Shown here: piece after piece, positions 1 to 7,536 of the stretch
How the letters are laid out: every line of letters starts with the position of its first letter
Position numbering within the stretch: position 1 is the first letter of the stretch
Source: Clostridia bacterium
Lineage (GTDB): Bacteria > Bacillota > Clostridia > Christensenellales > Aristaeellaceae
Assembly: GCA_017469025.1 (NCBI GenBank)
Contig: JAFUHD010000091.1
Coordinates: forward strand, 1 to 35,660
Direction of reading: 5' to 3'
DNA: 35,660 nucleotides
Notes under the pieces: model-generated
Told to the model about the DNA's origin: nothing
Database searches by the model: none
The model's input: the letters and a program-made list of their open reading frames with translations, nothing else
Position numbers and translations under genes: made by a program

Positions 1-99
1 CGTGGACGGATAGCTTGTTCAGTAGGCAAGCGTATCTACCTGATCCATGTCAATGACGATCACACCGGTGCTGGTAACAGTAATTCAAAAGAAAAATAG
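1..99 (+). CDS. C-terminal fragment of a protein cut by the window edge
   Basis: Frame 1 stays open for 32 codons and stops at TAG 97-99. The other two forward frames stop earlier. The readable part has a mixed hydrophobic stretch (VGKRIYLIHVNDD) and a polar, Ser/Asn/Lys-rich tail, which is normal for a C-terminus. The stop codon is followed within 7 nt by a good intrinsic terminator, which supports this being the true end of a plus-strand gene. Too little is visible to name it. Confidence 0.5.
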   Translation, partial: RGRIACSVGKRIYLIHVNDDHTGAGNSNSKEK

Positions 100-105
100 G
101 TAACA

Positions 106-143
106 GGCGACCAAGACCAGCTGGGCTTGGTCGCCTTATTTTT
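106..143 (+). terminator. Intrinsic terminator of the leftmost plus-strand gene
   Basis: A perfect 10-bp stem pairs GGCGACCAAG (106-115) with CTTGGTCGCC (126-135) around a 10-nt loop and is followed by TTATTTTT. It sits just after the stop at 99. The stretch 144-271 between it and the pheA stop holds nothing I can identify. Confidence 0.85.
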
Positions 144-271
144 GGTAATCAGATTGCGAAAATCAGAGTACAGCATTCCGTTCCTGTCAGTGATCATCGC
201 AGAGATCGGCTGAAACCGGTGAAAAGTTGTAATCAGGTGCTTTAAATGGAAATGCCGGTATCTTCAGTGAT

Positions 272-1396
272 TCATGGATGGGCCTCGGAAGCGGATTTGT
301 AAGCCCCCAGAAGGCGGCAGTTTTCGCAGTCGGCATTGAGAGAGGTTAGCAGAACGGATAGACCAGCTTCATTGATGTTTCCGGTCAGGTCAACATAAAA
401 CCGGTATTCCCAGTTTTTATTCTTGATTGGTCTCGATTCTATGTGCGTCAGGTTGTAGTCTAGGGCGACAAAGGAAGACAGGGCACGCTGCAGGGTACCG
501 CGCTCGTGACGCAGGGTAAAGGTCAGGGTGGCTTTGTCCGGGACACCGATTGGGTTCCGGCTGGCGCTGACGACGATGAACCGGGTATGGTTGATATTGG
601 AGGACTGAATATTTGGCACAAGCACATTCAGGCCGTAGTGTTTCGCGGCGAGCCGGGAAGCGATGGCAGCAAAGGCAGGGTTTCCGGTTTCGGATACATG
701 TTTTGCAGCAATTGCAGTATTGAAATATGGGGTGCGGACCCAGTCGGGATGCTGCCCGAGAAAGTCGGGGCACTGTGCAAAACCCTGATCATGGCTGAAA
801 ACGGTTGTAATGTCTTCCAGCGTGCTGCCAGGAAGTGCCAGCAGGTTCTGCTCAACGGGGAGCAGATATTCACCGACGATATGACAGGCATATTCACCAA
901 GGAGATCATAAACATCATTGATGGAACCGGAGGAAGAGTTTTCTACAGGAACGATGCCATAATGAGCCTGGTCGGATGCAACGGTATTGAATACCTCTTC
1001 AAAAGTCCTGCAGCTGGTGCGCTCACAGTTTTCACCAAAGAAGCCGACAGCGGCACTTTCACTGAATGCACCTGGGACGCCCATATATGCAACGTTCCGG
1101 GATTTGAGACGGGAATCCAGGAAACGAAACTGCTCTTTCCGGGACAATGCCATGAGGGTTTCGAACAGTTCGACGACACTCTGGTCATACGTGTGATCCT
1201 CGAGCAGGGCGGTACGGCTCTTAAGCACGACCCGTTCGCGCTCGGGATTCAGAATATCCAGATGGTGCGCCTGTTTGTACAGAGCGACGTCGTGGGAAAC
1301 GCGCATGCGTTCCTCAAAAAGATGGACCAGCTGTGTGTCAATCCGGTCTATAGCCTCCCGGCTTTTTGAAATATCGGGGATATCTGAGGCGTACAT
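272..1396 (-). CDS. pheA: Bifunctional chorismate mutase / prephenate dehydratase (P-protein)
   Basis: This 374-residue enzyme converts chorismate to prephenate and then to phenylpyruvate, the committed route to phenylalanine, in the cytoplasm. An AroQ-type helical chorismate mutase domain occupies roughly residues 5-90 (SREAIDRIDTQLVHLFEERM). The prephenate dehydratase domain follows, with AYMGVPGAFSESAA, VPVENSSSGSINDVYDLL and the NHTRF motif. A C-terminal ACT domain carries the ESRP motif expected for phenylalanine feedback binding. The ATG at 1396 is chosen because GAAAGG lies 7 nt upstream; an in-frame TTG at 1411 has no ribosome binding site. It is the last gene of the aro operon, 22 nt after aroC. 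No clear terminator was seen between its stop and the window start. Confidence 0.96.
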   Translation of the reverse strand: MYASDIPDISKSREAIDRIDTQLVHLFEERMRVSHDVALYKQAHHLDILNPERERVVLKSRTALLEDHTYDQSVVELFETLMALSRKEQFRFLDSRLKSRNVAYMGVPGAFSESAAVGFFGENCERTSCRTFEEVFNTVASDQAHYGIVPVENSSSGSINDVYDLLGEYACHIVGEYLLPVEQNLLALPGSTLEDITTVFSHDQGFAQCPDFLGQHPDWVRTPYFNTAIAAKHVSETGNPAFAAIASRLAAKHYGLNVLVPNIQSSNINHTRFIVVSASRNPIGVPDKATLTFTLRHERGTLQRALSSFVALDYNLTHIESRPIKNKNWEYRFYVDLTGNINEAGLSVLLTSLNADCENCRLLGAYKSASEAHP

Positions 1397-1418
1397 TTTT
1401 TTACCTTTCAAAAGCAGT

Positions 1419-2516
1419 TTAATTCAGATGAGTGGTACGATCGTCCATGATGAGCTCAAGCAGCGTGATGGCCATCACGCTTTCAATTACGACCGCAGCC
1501 CTGGGAACTATGCAGGGATCATGACGTCCCTTGATTTCAAGAGTGGTGTCTGTTTCTGCATCCAGGTCTATTGTGGACTGTGGACGGGAAATGGAAGGCG
1601 TAGGCTTGATGGTTACACGCGTGATAAGAGGCATGCCATTGGTGATTCCGCCGGTGATCCCTCCGTTGTGGTTTGTGAGACAGGTTATCTGTCTATTCCT
1701 GTAAGCCAGCGGATCATTTGCCTGACTTCCCTGAAGATCTGAGAAACGGGTTCCGTCACCAAACTCCACGGCTTTTACAGCCGGAACAGAAAAAGCAAGG
1801 GAGGAAAAAACACTTTCCACTGAGCCGAAAAAAGGTGATCCGATTCCGACAGGAACACCGACAGCAGCGCATTCAATACAGCCGCCTACACTGTCAAGTT
1901 CGGAACGGGCAGTATCTACACGTGCACGCATAACTGCTTCAACAGAAGGATCAATCAGAGGAAAGGCGGTGAATTCCAATTGTTCCAACTGTTCCTGAGA
2001 GACTTCTGCAGCATTGAACGGCGTATCCCGCACGCCTCCTACCTCAAGAATGTGGGAACCGATCCAGATTCCTTTTGCTTTCAGAATGCTGCGAGCTATG
2101 GATCCGGCAAAAACGAGCGGAGCAGTCAGGCGGCCGGAAAAATGTCCGCCGCCGCGAGGATCATTAAAGCCATCATATTTGATATAGCCTGCATAATCAG
2201 CATGACCGGGGCGCATGCGTTTTTCAAGTTCTTTATAATCGCCGCTGTGTGTATTGGTATTACGGATGAAGCAGCATACGGGTGTTCCGCAGGCTAGGCC
2301 ATCCAGCACGCCGGACAGGATTTCGACACGGTCTGCTTCCTTACGGGCGGTAGCCGTTGGATCCCGGCCGGGTGCGCGACGCTCCATATAACGGGCGATT
2401 TTTCTCTCATCTATGGGAGTACCGGCTGGAATACCGTCGATTACGATTCCAATGCCGGGACCATGCGATTCTCCGAAAATGGACAGTTTGAAATGTTCTC
2501 CAAAATTACCCCGCAT
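1419..2516 (-). CDS. aroC: Chorismate synthase
   Basis: This enzyme removes phosphate from EPSP to give chorismate, the last common step of the shikimate pathway; the family needs reduced FMN. At 365 residues it has normal length. Family signatures are present in order: GESHGPGIGIVIDGIPAG near the N-terminus, RRAPGRDPTATARKEAD, RPGHADYAGYIKY, DPRGGGHFSGR, NHNGGITGGITNGMPL, KPTPSISRPQ and GRHDPCIVPRA. The ATG at 2516 follows GGAGG with an 8-nt spacer and gives the expected start MRGNFGEHFKLSIFGESHG. Longer upstream in-frame extensions run into aroA and are not family-like. Its first 11 nt overlap the end of aroA, so translational coupling is likely. Confidence 0.97.
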   Translation of the reverse strand: MRGNFGEHFKLSIFGESHGPGIGIVIDGIPAGTPIDERKIARYMERRAPGRDPTATARKEADRVEILSGVLDGLACGTPVCCFIRNTNTHSGDYKELEKRMRPGHADYAGYIKYDGFNDPRGGGHFSGRLTAPLVFAGSIARSILKAKGIWIGSHILEVGGVRDTPFNAAEVSQEQLEQLEFTAFPLIDPSVEAVMRARVDTARSELDSVGGCIECAAVGVPVGIGSPFFGSVESVFSSLAFSVPAVKAVEFGDGTRFSDLQGSQANDPLAYRNRQITCLTNHNGGITGGITNGMPLITRVTIKPTPSISRPQSTIDLDAETDTTLEIKGRHDPCIVPRAAVVIESVMAITLLELIMDDRTTHLN

Positions 2517-3801
2517 GGATGATTCCTCCCAAATGTACAAATTCGTCCCAGAAAGCCGGGGCAGACTTGGCGACTGCCTCTGCATCAGAAATGGTGACCG
2601 GACTGCGTGCAAGTGCACTGGCGACTGCCATGGCCATGACAACACGATGATCATTGCAGCCGTCCACAGAGCCGCCGATCAGCGTGAGACCGCCCCGGAT
2701 CATGAGACCGTCGTCCTCTTCGTAGCAGATCGCTCTGAGTGCCTGAAGTGCGGCGCTCATGGCGCGCAGACGGTCACTTTCTTTCAGCCGGAGACGGGCA
2801 GCACCTGTGATACGGCTTTCCCCGCGTGCGGCAGTCATGGCAACAGCGAGGATTGGAACGAGATCAGGGCACTGGGAAACATCCGCGGTAATCCCATGAA
2901 GTTCGGATGGAAATACAGAGACAGTATTGCCGTCTGTGATGATCCGGGCGCCCATTTCCTGCAAAAAGTGCAGGATGATTTTGTCTCCCTGCGCGGAATT
3001 CATATCAAGCCCATAGAGGGTGATGCCGTTCCCGGCAATTGCACCTGCAGTCAGATAGAATGCCGCATGACTCCAGTCCCCTTCCACATGAACCGTGCCT
3101 GGCGAGCGCGGCTGCTGGCGGCCCGGAATATAGAGCTGCTGACCGTTATTCTGCCACTCGGTATGAATCCCGTATATCGCCTGGACCTTCTGGGTAAGTT
3201 CTACATACCCCCGGCTTTCAAGCGGCGTAGTAATCTCGATAGCGCTGTTTCCCGGAAGCTGGGGCAGTGCCAGCAGAAGTCCGGTAATGAACTGGCTGCT
3301 GATATCGCCTGGAAGAGAATAGATTCCGGGATTCAGCTGCCCTTCTATGGTCAGATCATTCCCACGCAACTGCCAGAACAGTCCCTGCCTGCGGAAGATT
3401 TCTTCATAAATCTCCAGGGGACGCTGCATGAGTCTGCCGCGCCCGGTCAGGCGGACCGGGCCTCGTCCATCCAGAGCCAGGGGAATCATGAAACGGAGCG
3501 TGGAACCGGACTCTCCACAGTCCAGGACCCGGGTGCTTCTGTTGCCTTCGCTTTTGGCTTTTCCCATAATGCGTGTACGGACAAATCCGGGTACATCCGA
3601 TGACATGGTTACAACGCCGCGTGTAAGGCCGAGCGCCTGAACACAGGAAAGTGTGGCATTTATATCCTGCGACAGCTGCAAGGGTTCAAGCACGGTTTCA
3701 CCGCTGGCAAGCGATGCCAGAAGGACAGCACGGTGTGAGGCGGATTTACTGGGCATAACAGTTAACGTGCCGGAAAGGGCACCGGAAACGGTTTGATTCA
3801 T
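2506..3801 (-). CDS. aroA: 3-phosphoshikimate 1-carboxyvinyltransferase (EPSP synthase)
   Basis: EPSP synthase transfers the enolpyruvyl group of PEP to shikimate 3-phosphate. The 431-residue protein has the expected length and the repeated fold motifs: PSKSASHRAVLLASLASG near residue 17, DCGESGSTLRFMIPLA, TGRGRLMQRP, GDISSQFITGLLLALP, EGDWSHAAFYLTAGAI, RLKESDRLRAM and DGCNDHRVVMAMAVAS. The PEP-loop reads GESGSTLRF rather than the common GNAGTAMRP form, so this is a more divergent clostridial-type enzyme. Its glyphosate behaviour cannot be read from sequence alone. The ATG overlaps the aroB stop as ATGA, and its own end overlaps aroC, so it lies inside a tightly coupled operon. Confidence 0.97.
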   Translation of the reverse strand: MNQTVSGALSGTLTVMPSKSASHRAVLLASLASGETVLEPLQLSQDINATLSCVQALGLTRGVVTMSSDVPGFVRTRIMGKAKSEGNRSTRVLDCGESGSTLRFMIPLALDGRGPVRLTGRGRLMQRPLEIYEEIFRRQGLFWQLRGNDLTIEGQLNPGIYSLPGDISSQFITGLLLALPQLPGNSAIEITTPLESRGYVELTQKVQAIYGIHTEWQNNGQQLYIPGRQQPRSPGTVHVEGDWSHAAFYLTAGAIAGNGITLYGLDMNSAQGDKIILHFLQEMGARIITDGNTVSVFPSELHGITADVSQCPDLVPILAVAMTAARGESRITGAARLRLKESDRLRAMSAALQALRAICYEEDDGLMIRGGLTLIGGSVDGCNDHRVVMAMAVASALARSPVTISDAEAVAKSAPAFWDEFVHLGGIIHAG

Positions 3802-4877
3802 GACAGATGCTCCATAAGGCTGAGCAGCCGCTCAGCTGGCAGTTTTGTTACATGACAAGATCCGATATCATCCAGGAGAACAATGCGGATTTCTTTCCCG
3901 ACTGATTTCTTGTCAAGCACCATGCTTGGGAAAAGCCGGTCTGCAGACAAGGTGTCCGGAAGTACGGTTGGCAGCTGGTAATTTTCAAGCAGTTTGAGGA
4001 TACGTTCCCGTATTCCTGGAGACGTACATCCAAGCTGTTCGCCCCAGTCTGCTGCAGCGAGCATCCCAAGACATACGGCCTCACCGTGCAGGAAAGTACC
4101 ATAGCCTGCTGCATTCTCTATGGCATGTGCAAGGGTATGGCCGAAATTCAGAATCATTCTGTGACCGGTATCAAACGGATCTTCAGCAACAACCTGTGCT
4201 TTAAGTGAAATACAGCGGGCGATAATCTCCGGATAAAGGGAAACAAGACCGGGACGGCATCCGCAGTATTCTATCATGGCAAACAGATCACGATCCATGA
4301 TGCAGCCGTATTTGATGACTTCTCCAAGCCCGGCACCGATTTGACGTGCATCCAGTGTATTGAGGGTCTCTGTATCGATCAGGACGAGTTCCGGCTGATA
4401 GAATGCACCGAGCAGATTCTTTCCTCTTGGATGATTGACAGCAACCTTTCCGCCGACGGAGGAATCTACCTGTGACAGCAGTGTCGTTGGTACCTGAATA
4501 AAATGGGTGCCCCGAAGATAGGTTGCTGCAGCAAAACCGGTCAGGTCCCCGATGACGCCGCCGCCCAGAGCCAGAACTGCATCTGCCCGTGTAATTCTGT
4601 GATCCAGAAGAAAATCATAGACCTGGTTCAGGGAATCCTGGCATTTGGTGGGCTCGCCGTTTGGCAGAACTATGCTGCAGCCTGTAATGCCTGCGCTTGA
4701 TAGTTCTGTCATGAGGTGCTCAAGATAGAGCGGTGCAACGTTGTCATCCGTGACAATGGCAACCTGGTGTCCGGCATATGCTGTGAGATGTTCAGCAGCA
4801 TGTTCCAACAGTCCCGGCTCGATAATGACCGGATACTGGCCTGGGGTGCCGGGAATGTAGACCTTGACGGTAGGCAT
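3798..4877 (-). CDS. aroB: 3-dehydroquinate synthase
   Basis: This NAD- and divalent-metal-dependent enzyme converts DAHP to 3-dehydroquinate, the second shikimate step. The 359-residue protein shows the hallmark GGGVIGDLTGFAAATYLRG, the PTTLLSQVDSSVGGKVAVNH segment with substrate-binding residues, GKNLLGAFYQP, and the metal-ligand region HRMILNFGHTLAHAIE. I start it at the ATG at 4877 (MPTVKVYIPG), preceded by AGGAAG about 11 nt upstream. Longer in-frame starts lead back into the 86-bp repeats and look non-coding. Its TGA overlaps the aroA ATG by 4 nt. The gap to tyrA upstream is 241 nt and is largely filled by the tandem repeat. Confidence 0.96.
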   Translation of the reverse strand: MPTVKVYIPGTPGQYPVIIEPGLLEHAAEHLTAYAGHQVAIVTDDNVAPLYLEHLMTELSSAGITGCSIVLPNGEPTKCQDSLNQVYDFLLDHRITRADAVLALGGGVIGDLTGFAAATYLRGTHFIQVPTTLLSQVDSSVGGKVAVNHPRGKNLLGAFYQPELVLIDTETLNTLDARQIGAGLGEVIKYGCIMDRDLFAMIEYCGCRPGLVSLYPEIIARCISLKAQVVAEDPFDTGHRMILNFGHTLAHAIENAAGYGTFLHGEAVCLGMLAAADWGEQLGCTSPGIRERILKLLENYQLPTVLPDTLSADRLFPSMVLDKKSVGKEIRIVLLDDIGSCHVTKLPAERLLSLMEHLS

Positions 4878-4942
4878 GACATTTCTCACTTCCTTGAAAG
4901 GTGTTGATTGCATTATACCAGAGGCTGACTGACTTGAAAAGT

Positions 4943-5114
4943 GATGGCCCAGCACCTATGTGCTGATTTGTCAAACAATGGCATCTGCTGTCGATACGGT
5001 GCCGAAAGCACAGCCGTGTTATTAAAGAGATGGCCCAGCACCTATGTGCTGGTTTGTCAAACAATGGCATCTGCTGTCGATACGGTGCCGAAAGTACTGC
5101 TGTGTCGTCAAAAG
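4943..5114 (-). repeat. Two tandem copies of an 86-bp structured repeat within the aro operon
   Basis: Copy one covers 4943-5028 and copy two 5029 to about 5114. The first 66 nt or so of each copy are identical in plus orientation except for one base, while the last 20 nt diverge. Read on the transcribed minus strand, each copy contains a stem-loop CAGCAC-ATAG-GTGCTG and a smaller TTGT/ACAA hairpin. The one conserved-part difference (C versus T just before CAGCAC) keeps pairing with G, as C-G or U-G. The period is not a multiple of three and spans stop codons, so it is not coding. It lies immediately after the tyrA stop. It may be a duplicated RNA element or a genomic interspersed repeat. Confidence 0.85.
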
Positions 5115-5118
5115 AGTA

Positions 5119-5994
5119 TCAGTAAAGTGGTGCACGGGGCTTGTCCAGTCCGCGCAATGCATCAAATTCCTTTTTCCGGTCACTGGATACGCGGAGCTGA
5201 CTGAGAAGGGCGTCCCGGTCTTTTCCGCGAAGGAGGTCTTCATATACTGTGAGACTGTTTCGAAGATCCTGGATCAGATCTGCCAGTGTTTCCCGGTTGG
5301 CCCAGAAGAGTTCATTCCAGAGTTCAGGATCCAGGGCAGCAACACGTGTGGCACCGCGGAAGGATCCGCCCTCAAAACCGTAACTGTTGAAGAGAAGCTT
5401 CTGATCACACAGTGCCAGCGCCATGATGTGCATGAGCTGACTGGTGTATCCAATGCGTTCGTCGTGCTCTTTCGGGGTTGTGATAATGGTGTCTGCGCCG
5501 CCAATAAAGTGCACCAGCTGCCGCATGGTCTTTATGGCGCTTTCCGGAACATCATCATCCGGCACAAGAATATAATGGCATCCACGGTAGAGGTCCGGGT
5601 TTGCATTGGCAAAGCTGCCCCTTTCTTTTCCAGCCATGGGGTGGCCGCCCAGGTAAATATAATTATGCGGTTTCTGTGTATCGATTGCGGCTTTGAGCGG
5701 CTGCTTTACACCGCAGACATCTGTCAGAATGGCACCTGCTCTCATACGACGTGCATGTTTTTCAATAAAGGTAATGCAGGCATCGGGCGGAAGACATAGC
5801 ATGAGCATGTCCTGGGACTCAATGGGGGCTTCCTCCGGGGTCGGCCAGGCTGCCTTTATGATGCCCTGCTGCAGTGCTTCTGCCCGGGTGACTTCATTGC
5901 GGGTAACGGCAGTACATTCGAGCTCTGGATAATTGCGCAGAGCCATGGCCATACTGCCGCCAATCAGACCAAGTCCTATAATCATTAATTTCAT
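5119..5994 (-). CDS. tyrA: Prephenate dehydrogenase
   Basis: This cytoplasmic enzyme oxidatively decarboxylates prephenate to 4-hydroxyphenylpyruvate, the tyrosine branch. The 291-residue protein has an N-terminal Rossmann fold with GLGLIGGS at residues 7-14 and the TyrA signature GGHPMAGKE at 116-124, whose histidine is catalytic in the family. The C-terminal half is helical, as expected for the dimerisation domain, and there is no added ACT domain, so tyrosine feedback through an ACT domain is unlikely. An arogenate specificity cannot be excluded. Its ATG overlaps the aroF TGA by 4 nt, with GGAG 8 nt upstream. The structured tandem repeat begins directly after its stop. Confidence 0.94.
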   Translation of the reverse strand: MKLMIIGLGLIGGSMAMALRNYPELECTAVTRNEVTRAEALQQGIIKAAWPTPEEAPIESQDMLMLCLPPDACITFIEKHARRMRAGAILTDVCGVKQPLKAAIDTQKPHNYIYLGGHPMAGKERGSFANANPDLYRGCHYILVPDDDVPESAIKTMRQLVHFIGGADTIITTPKEHDERIGYTSQLMHIMALALCDQKLLFNSYGFEGGSFRGATRVAALDPELWNELFWANRETLADLIQDLRNSLTVYEDLLRGKDRDALLSQLRVSSDRKKEFDALRGLDKPRAPLY

Positions 5995-7004
5995 ATGGTT
6001 CGCTCCACAATCGGCGCTAAGGCCGTTATTTTTCCGACAAGTTGTGCAAACTGCGGGGGTGTCAGACTTTGGGCACCATCACAGAGTGCATGTGGCGGGT
6101 CGTTGTGAACCTCAATAATGAGGCCGTCTGCGCCAGCCGCGATTGCGGCCAGTGACATCCGCTCCACCATCCAGGAAAGACCGGTCGCATGACTCGGATC
6201 TACCAGAACCGGCAGGTGGGACAGCTGCTTTACGGCCTGCACGGCTGACAGATCCAGGGTATTGCGGGTATATGTTTCAAATGTTCTGATGCCGCGTTCA
6301 CAGAGGATTACATTGGGATTTCCGGCAGCCATGATATATTCGGCACTGAGCAGCCAGTCATATACAGTGGCGCTCATTCCGCGTTTCAAGAGGATTGGCC
6401 TGCGTGTCTGGCCAAGTTCAGTCAGAAGGTCGAAATTCTGCATGTTCCGGGCGCCAACCTGAATCAGGTCGACCCGTCGGTCGTATTCTTCAACCATTTT
6501 GGGGCTCATGATTTCAGTGCAAATGGGCATGCCGGTGACTTCATGAGCCTGCTCCAGAAGATCAAGGCCTTCCAGCTTCAGGCCCTGGAAAGAATACGGG
6601 GATGTTCTGGGCTTGAATGCGCCTCCGCGCAGGATGCTGGCACCACTGGAACGGACTTTAAAAGCCGTATCTGTAATCTGATCATAGTTTTCAACCGAAC
6701 ATGGACCGGCGATCAGGGAGAGCCTGCGTGTACCGATTTTGACACCGCTGACATCAACTACGGTATCCTTGGGGTGAAATTTCCTGTTGGCCTTTTTAAA
6801 CGGTTCCGATACAGGCATAACCCGCTCTACACCGGGCTGAATGAGGTAATTGTGCGGATCAAGGCGCGCGACATCGCCGAGTACGCCGAGGACGGTACAG
6901 TCGACGCCTGCATTGCGCTGAATCTGCATCCCCTGACCGATGAGTTTGTCACAAAGAGAGTCAATCTGAGCCACGGTGGCTTCCGGTTTCATAATTATAA
7001 TCAT
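5991..7004 (-). CDS. aroF: 3-deoxy-7-phosphoheptulonate (DAHP) synthase, type I-beta with N-terminal regulatory domain
   Basis: DAHP synthase condenses PEP with erythrose 4-phosphate, the entry step of the pathway. The 337-residue protein begins with a ferredoxin-like domain of about 68 residues (MIIIMKPEATVAQID), known in this family for allosteric control. The TIM-barrel follows, with SLIAGPCSVE at 96-105 and GGAFKPRTSPYSFQG at 127-141. The ATG at 7004 is preceded by AAGTAGG; an in-frame TTG at 7022 would overlap that ribosome binding site and is rejected. It is the first structural gene of the operon and follows the leader peptide and terminator, so it is the likely target of the attenuation. 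Confidence 0.96.
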   Translation of the reverse strand: MIIIMKPEATVAQIDSLCDKLIGQGMQIQRNAGVDCTVLGVLGDVARLDPHNYLIQPGVERVMPVSEPFKKANRKFHPKDTVVDVSGVKIGTRRLSLIAGPCSVENYDQITDTAFKVRSSGASILRGGAFKPRTSPYSFQGLKLEGLDLLEQAHEVTGMPICTEIMSPKMVEEYDRRVDLIQVGARNMQNFDLLTELGQTRRPILLKRGMSATVYDWLLSAEYIMAAGNPNVILCERGIRTFETYTRNTLDLSAVQAVKQLSHLPVLVDPSHATGLSWMVERMSLAAIAAGADGLIIEVHNDPPHALCDGAQSLTPPQFAQLVGKITALAPIVERTI

Positions 7005-7032
7005 AGAGGTACCTACTTTCAAATATACAGGT

Positions 7033-7066
7033 AAAAGAAAACGCTCCTGCGGGTGGCAGGAGCGTT
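7033..7066 (-). terminator. Intrinsic terminator (attenuator) between leader peptide and aroF
   Basis: On the minus strand AACGCTCCTGC (7066-7056) pairs perfectly with GCAGGAGCGTT (7050-7040) over an 11-bp GC-rich stem with a 5-nt loop. TTTCTTTT follows. It lies 31 nt after the leader peptide stop and about 28 nt before the aroF ATG, so full expression of the operon needs readthrough. Nearby pairings on the same RNA are GCATAAA with TTTATGC (7102-7096 with 7084-7078) and GGCTTCAG with CTGAAGTC (7141-7134 with 7074-7067). I could not define a clean antiterminator. Confidence 0.9.
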
Positions 7067-7096
7067 GACTTCAGGCGGCATAAACAGAGAGAAATT

Positions 7097-7171
7097 TTAT
7101 GCGCATGCAAAAGCAAGACTTCTGCCGTTTTGGCTGAAGCCTGTAAATCGTGCATAGGCATTGATCTTCAT
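7097..7171 (-). CDS. Aromatic-residue-containing leader peptide upstream of aroF (24 aa)
   Basis: A 24-codon frame starts at ATG 7171 and ends at TAA 7097-7099. It has an excellent ribosome binding site, GGAGGG with a 6-nt spacer, and a start about 25 nt below a consensus promoter. The peptide holds one Tyr (position 6) and three Phe (9, 12, 21), with the core RFTGFSQNGRSLAF and an Ala-Cys-Ala end. Its strong initiation signal, short length and position before a terminator are what is expected of a transcription-attenuation leader. Ribosome pausing at Phe/Tyr codons, or a nascent peptide arrest, could control readthrough into aroF. The function is inferred from position. I do not know a named family for it. 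Confidence 0.72.
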   Translation of the reverse strand: MKINAYARFTGFSQNGRSLAFACA

Positions 7172-7201
7172 GGAAAACCCTCCGTTTGATTCGATGACCA
7201 G

Positions 7202-7230
7202 AGTATAACATACAGAAAAGCAAAATGCAA
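7202..7230 (-). promoter_or_regulatory. Promoter of the aro operon
   Basis: On the minus strand a -35 box TTGCAT (7230-7225) and a -10 box TATACT (7207-7202) are separated by exactly 17 bp. Transcription would start near 7195, about 25 nt before the leader peptide ATG. Confidence 0.85.
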
Positions 7231-7287
7231 TAAAAGAAGTAATAAAATTCACATTCTGTTTAGAAATGAGTAAGTTCATGTGCTGAT

Positions 7288-7304
7288 TTGCATGATGTAT
7301 GCAA
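7288..7304. promoter_or_regulatory. Inverted repeat in the divergent aro / orphan-SBP intergenic region
   Basis: TTGCAT and ATGCAA are inverted around 5 nt (7288-7304). The repeat lies between the aro promoter and the plus-strand small gene, in an AT-rich region where a divergent operator would be expected. A plus-strand -10-like TATAAG follows at about 7315, but I could not place a good -35. Operator function is only a suggestion. Confidence 0.3.
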
Positions 7305-7368
7305 CAAAAATGCTTATAAGATATGATCAATATGTTTGAATTCTCTGTCTGTCAGGGTGAAAACGGAA

Positions 7369-7536
7369 ATGCATAAAATGATGGGCCCGGAGGGTGTAAA
7401 TGTTATTGCGTTAAGCATGAAGAAAATGTATAATCAAGAAAAGAATTTGAGAAATTTTCATTTTATTGATGAACCGGATGTTGCTTTCAAATACTGTACC
7501 AGAAAATATTTACAGGAAATGGGGTTTGACAAATGA
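7369..7536 (+). CDS. Small uncharacterised protein coupled to the orphan SBP gene
   Basis: This 55-codon frame ends in a TGA that overlaps the next gene's ATG as ATGA, the usual sign of translational coupling. The start at ATG 7369 is chosen because AGGGTGA lies about 9 nt upstream; an internal ATG at 7417 is an alternative. The product is polar with aromatic residues (NFHFIDEPDVAFKYCTRKY) and shows no signal peptide or membrane segment. I do not recognise a family. It may be a regulator or partner of the binding protein, or the remnant of a longer gene. The overlap is the best evidence that it is translated. Confidence 0.5.
   Translation: MHKMMGPEGVNVIALSMKKMYNQEKNLRNFHFIDEPDVAFKYCTRKYLQEMGFDK

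Noticed and set aside
506..1369. Long plus-strand frame (287 codons) opposite pheA
   Set aside because: It lies fully antisense to a well-supported gene, shows no family motifs and has no ribosome binding site; it results from the codon usage of pheA.
4878..5118. Short frames within the tandem repeats as Cys/His-rich peptides
   Set aside because: The repeat period of 86 is not a multiple of three and the frames differ between copies, so it is not coding.
7033..7230. T-box riboswitch before aroF
   Set aside because: No AGGGUGGNACCGCG-like T-box sequence or specifier arrangement is present; the leader is too short.
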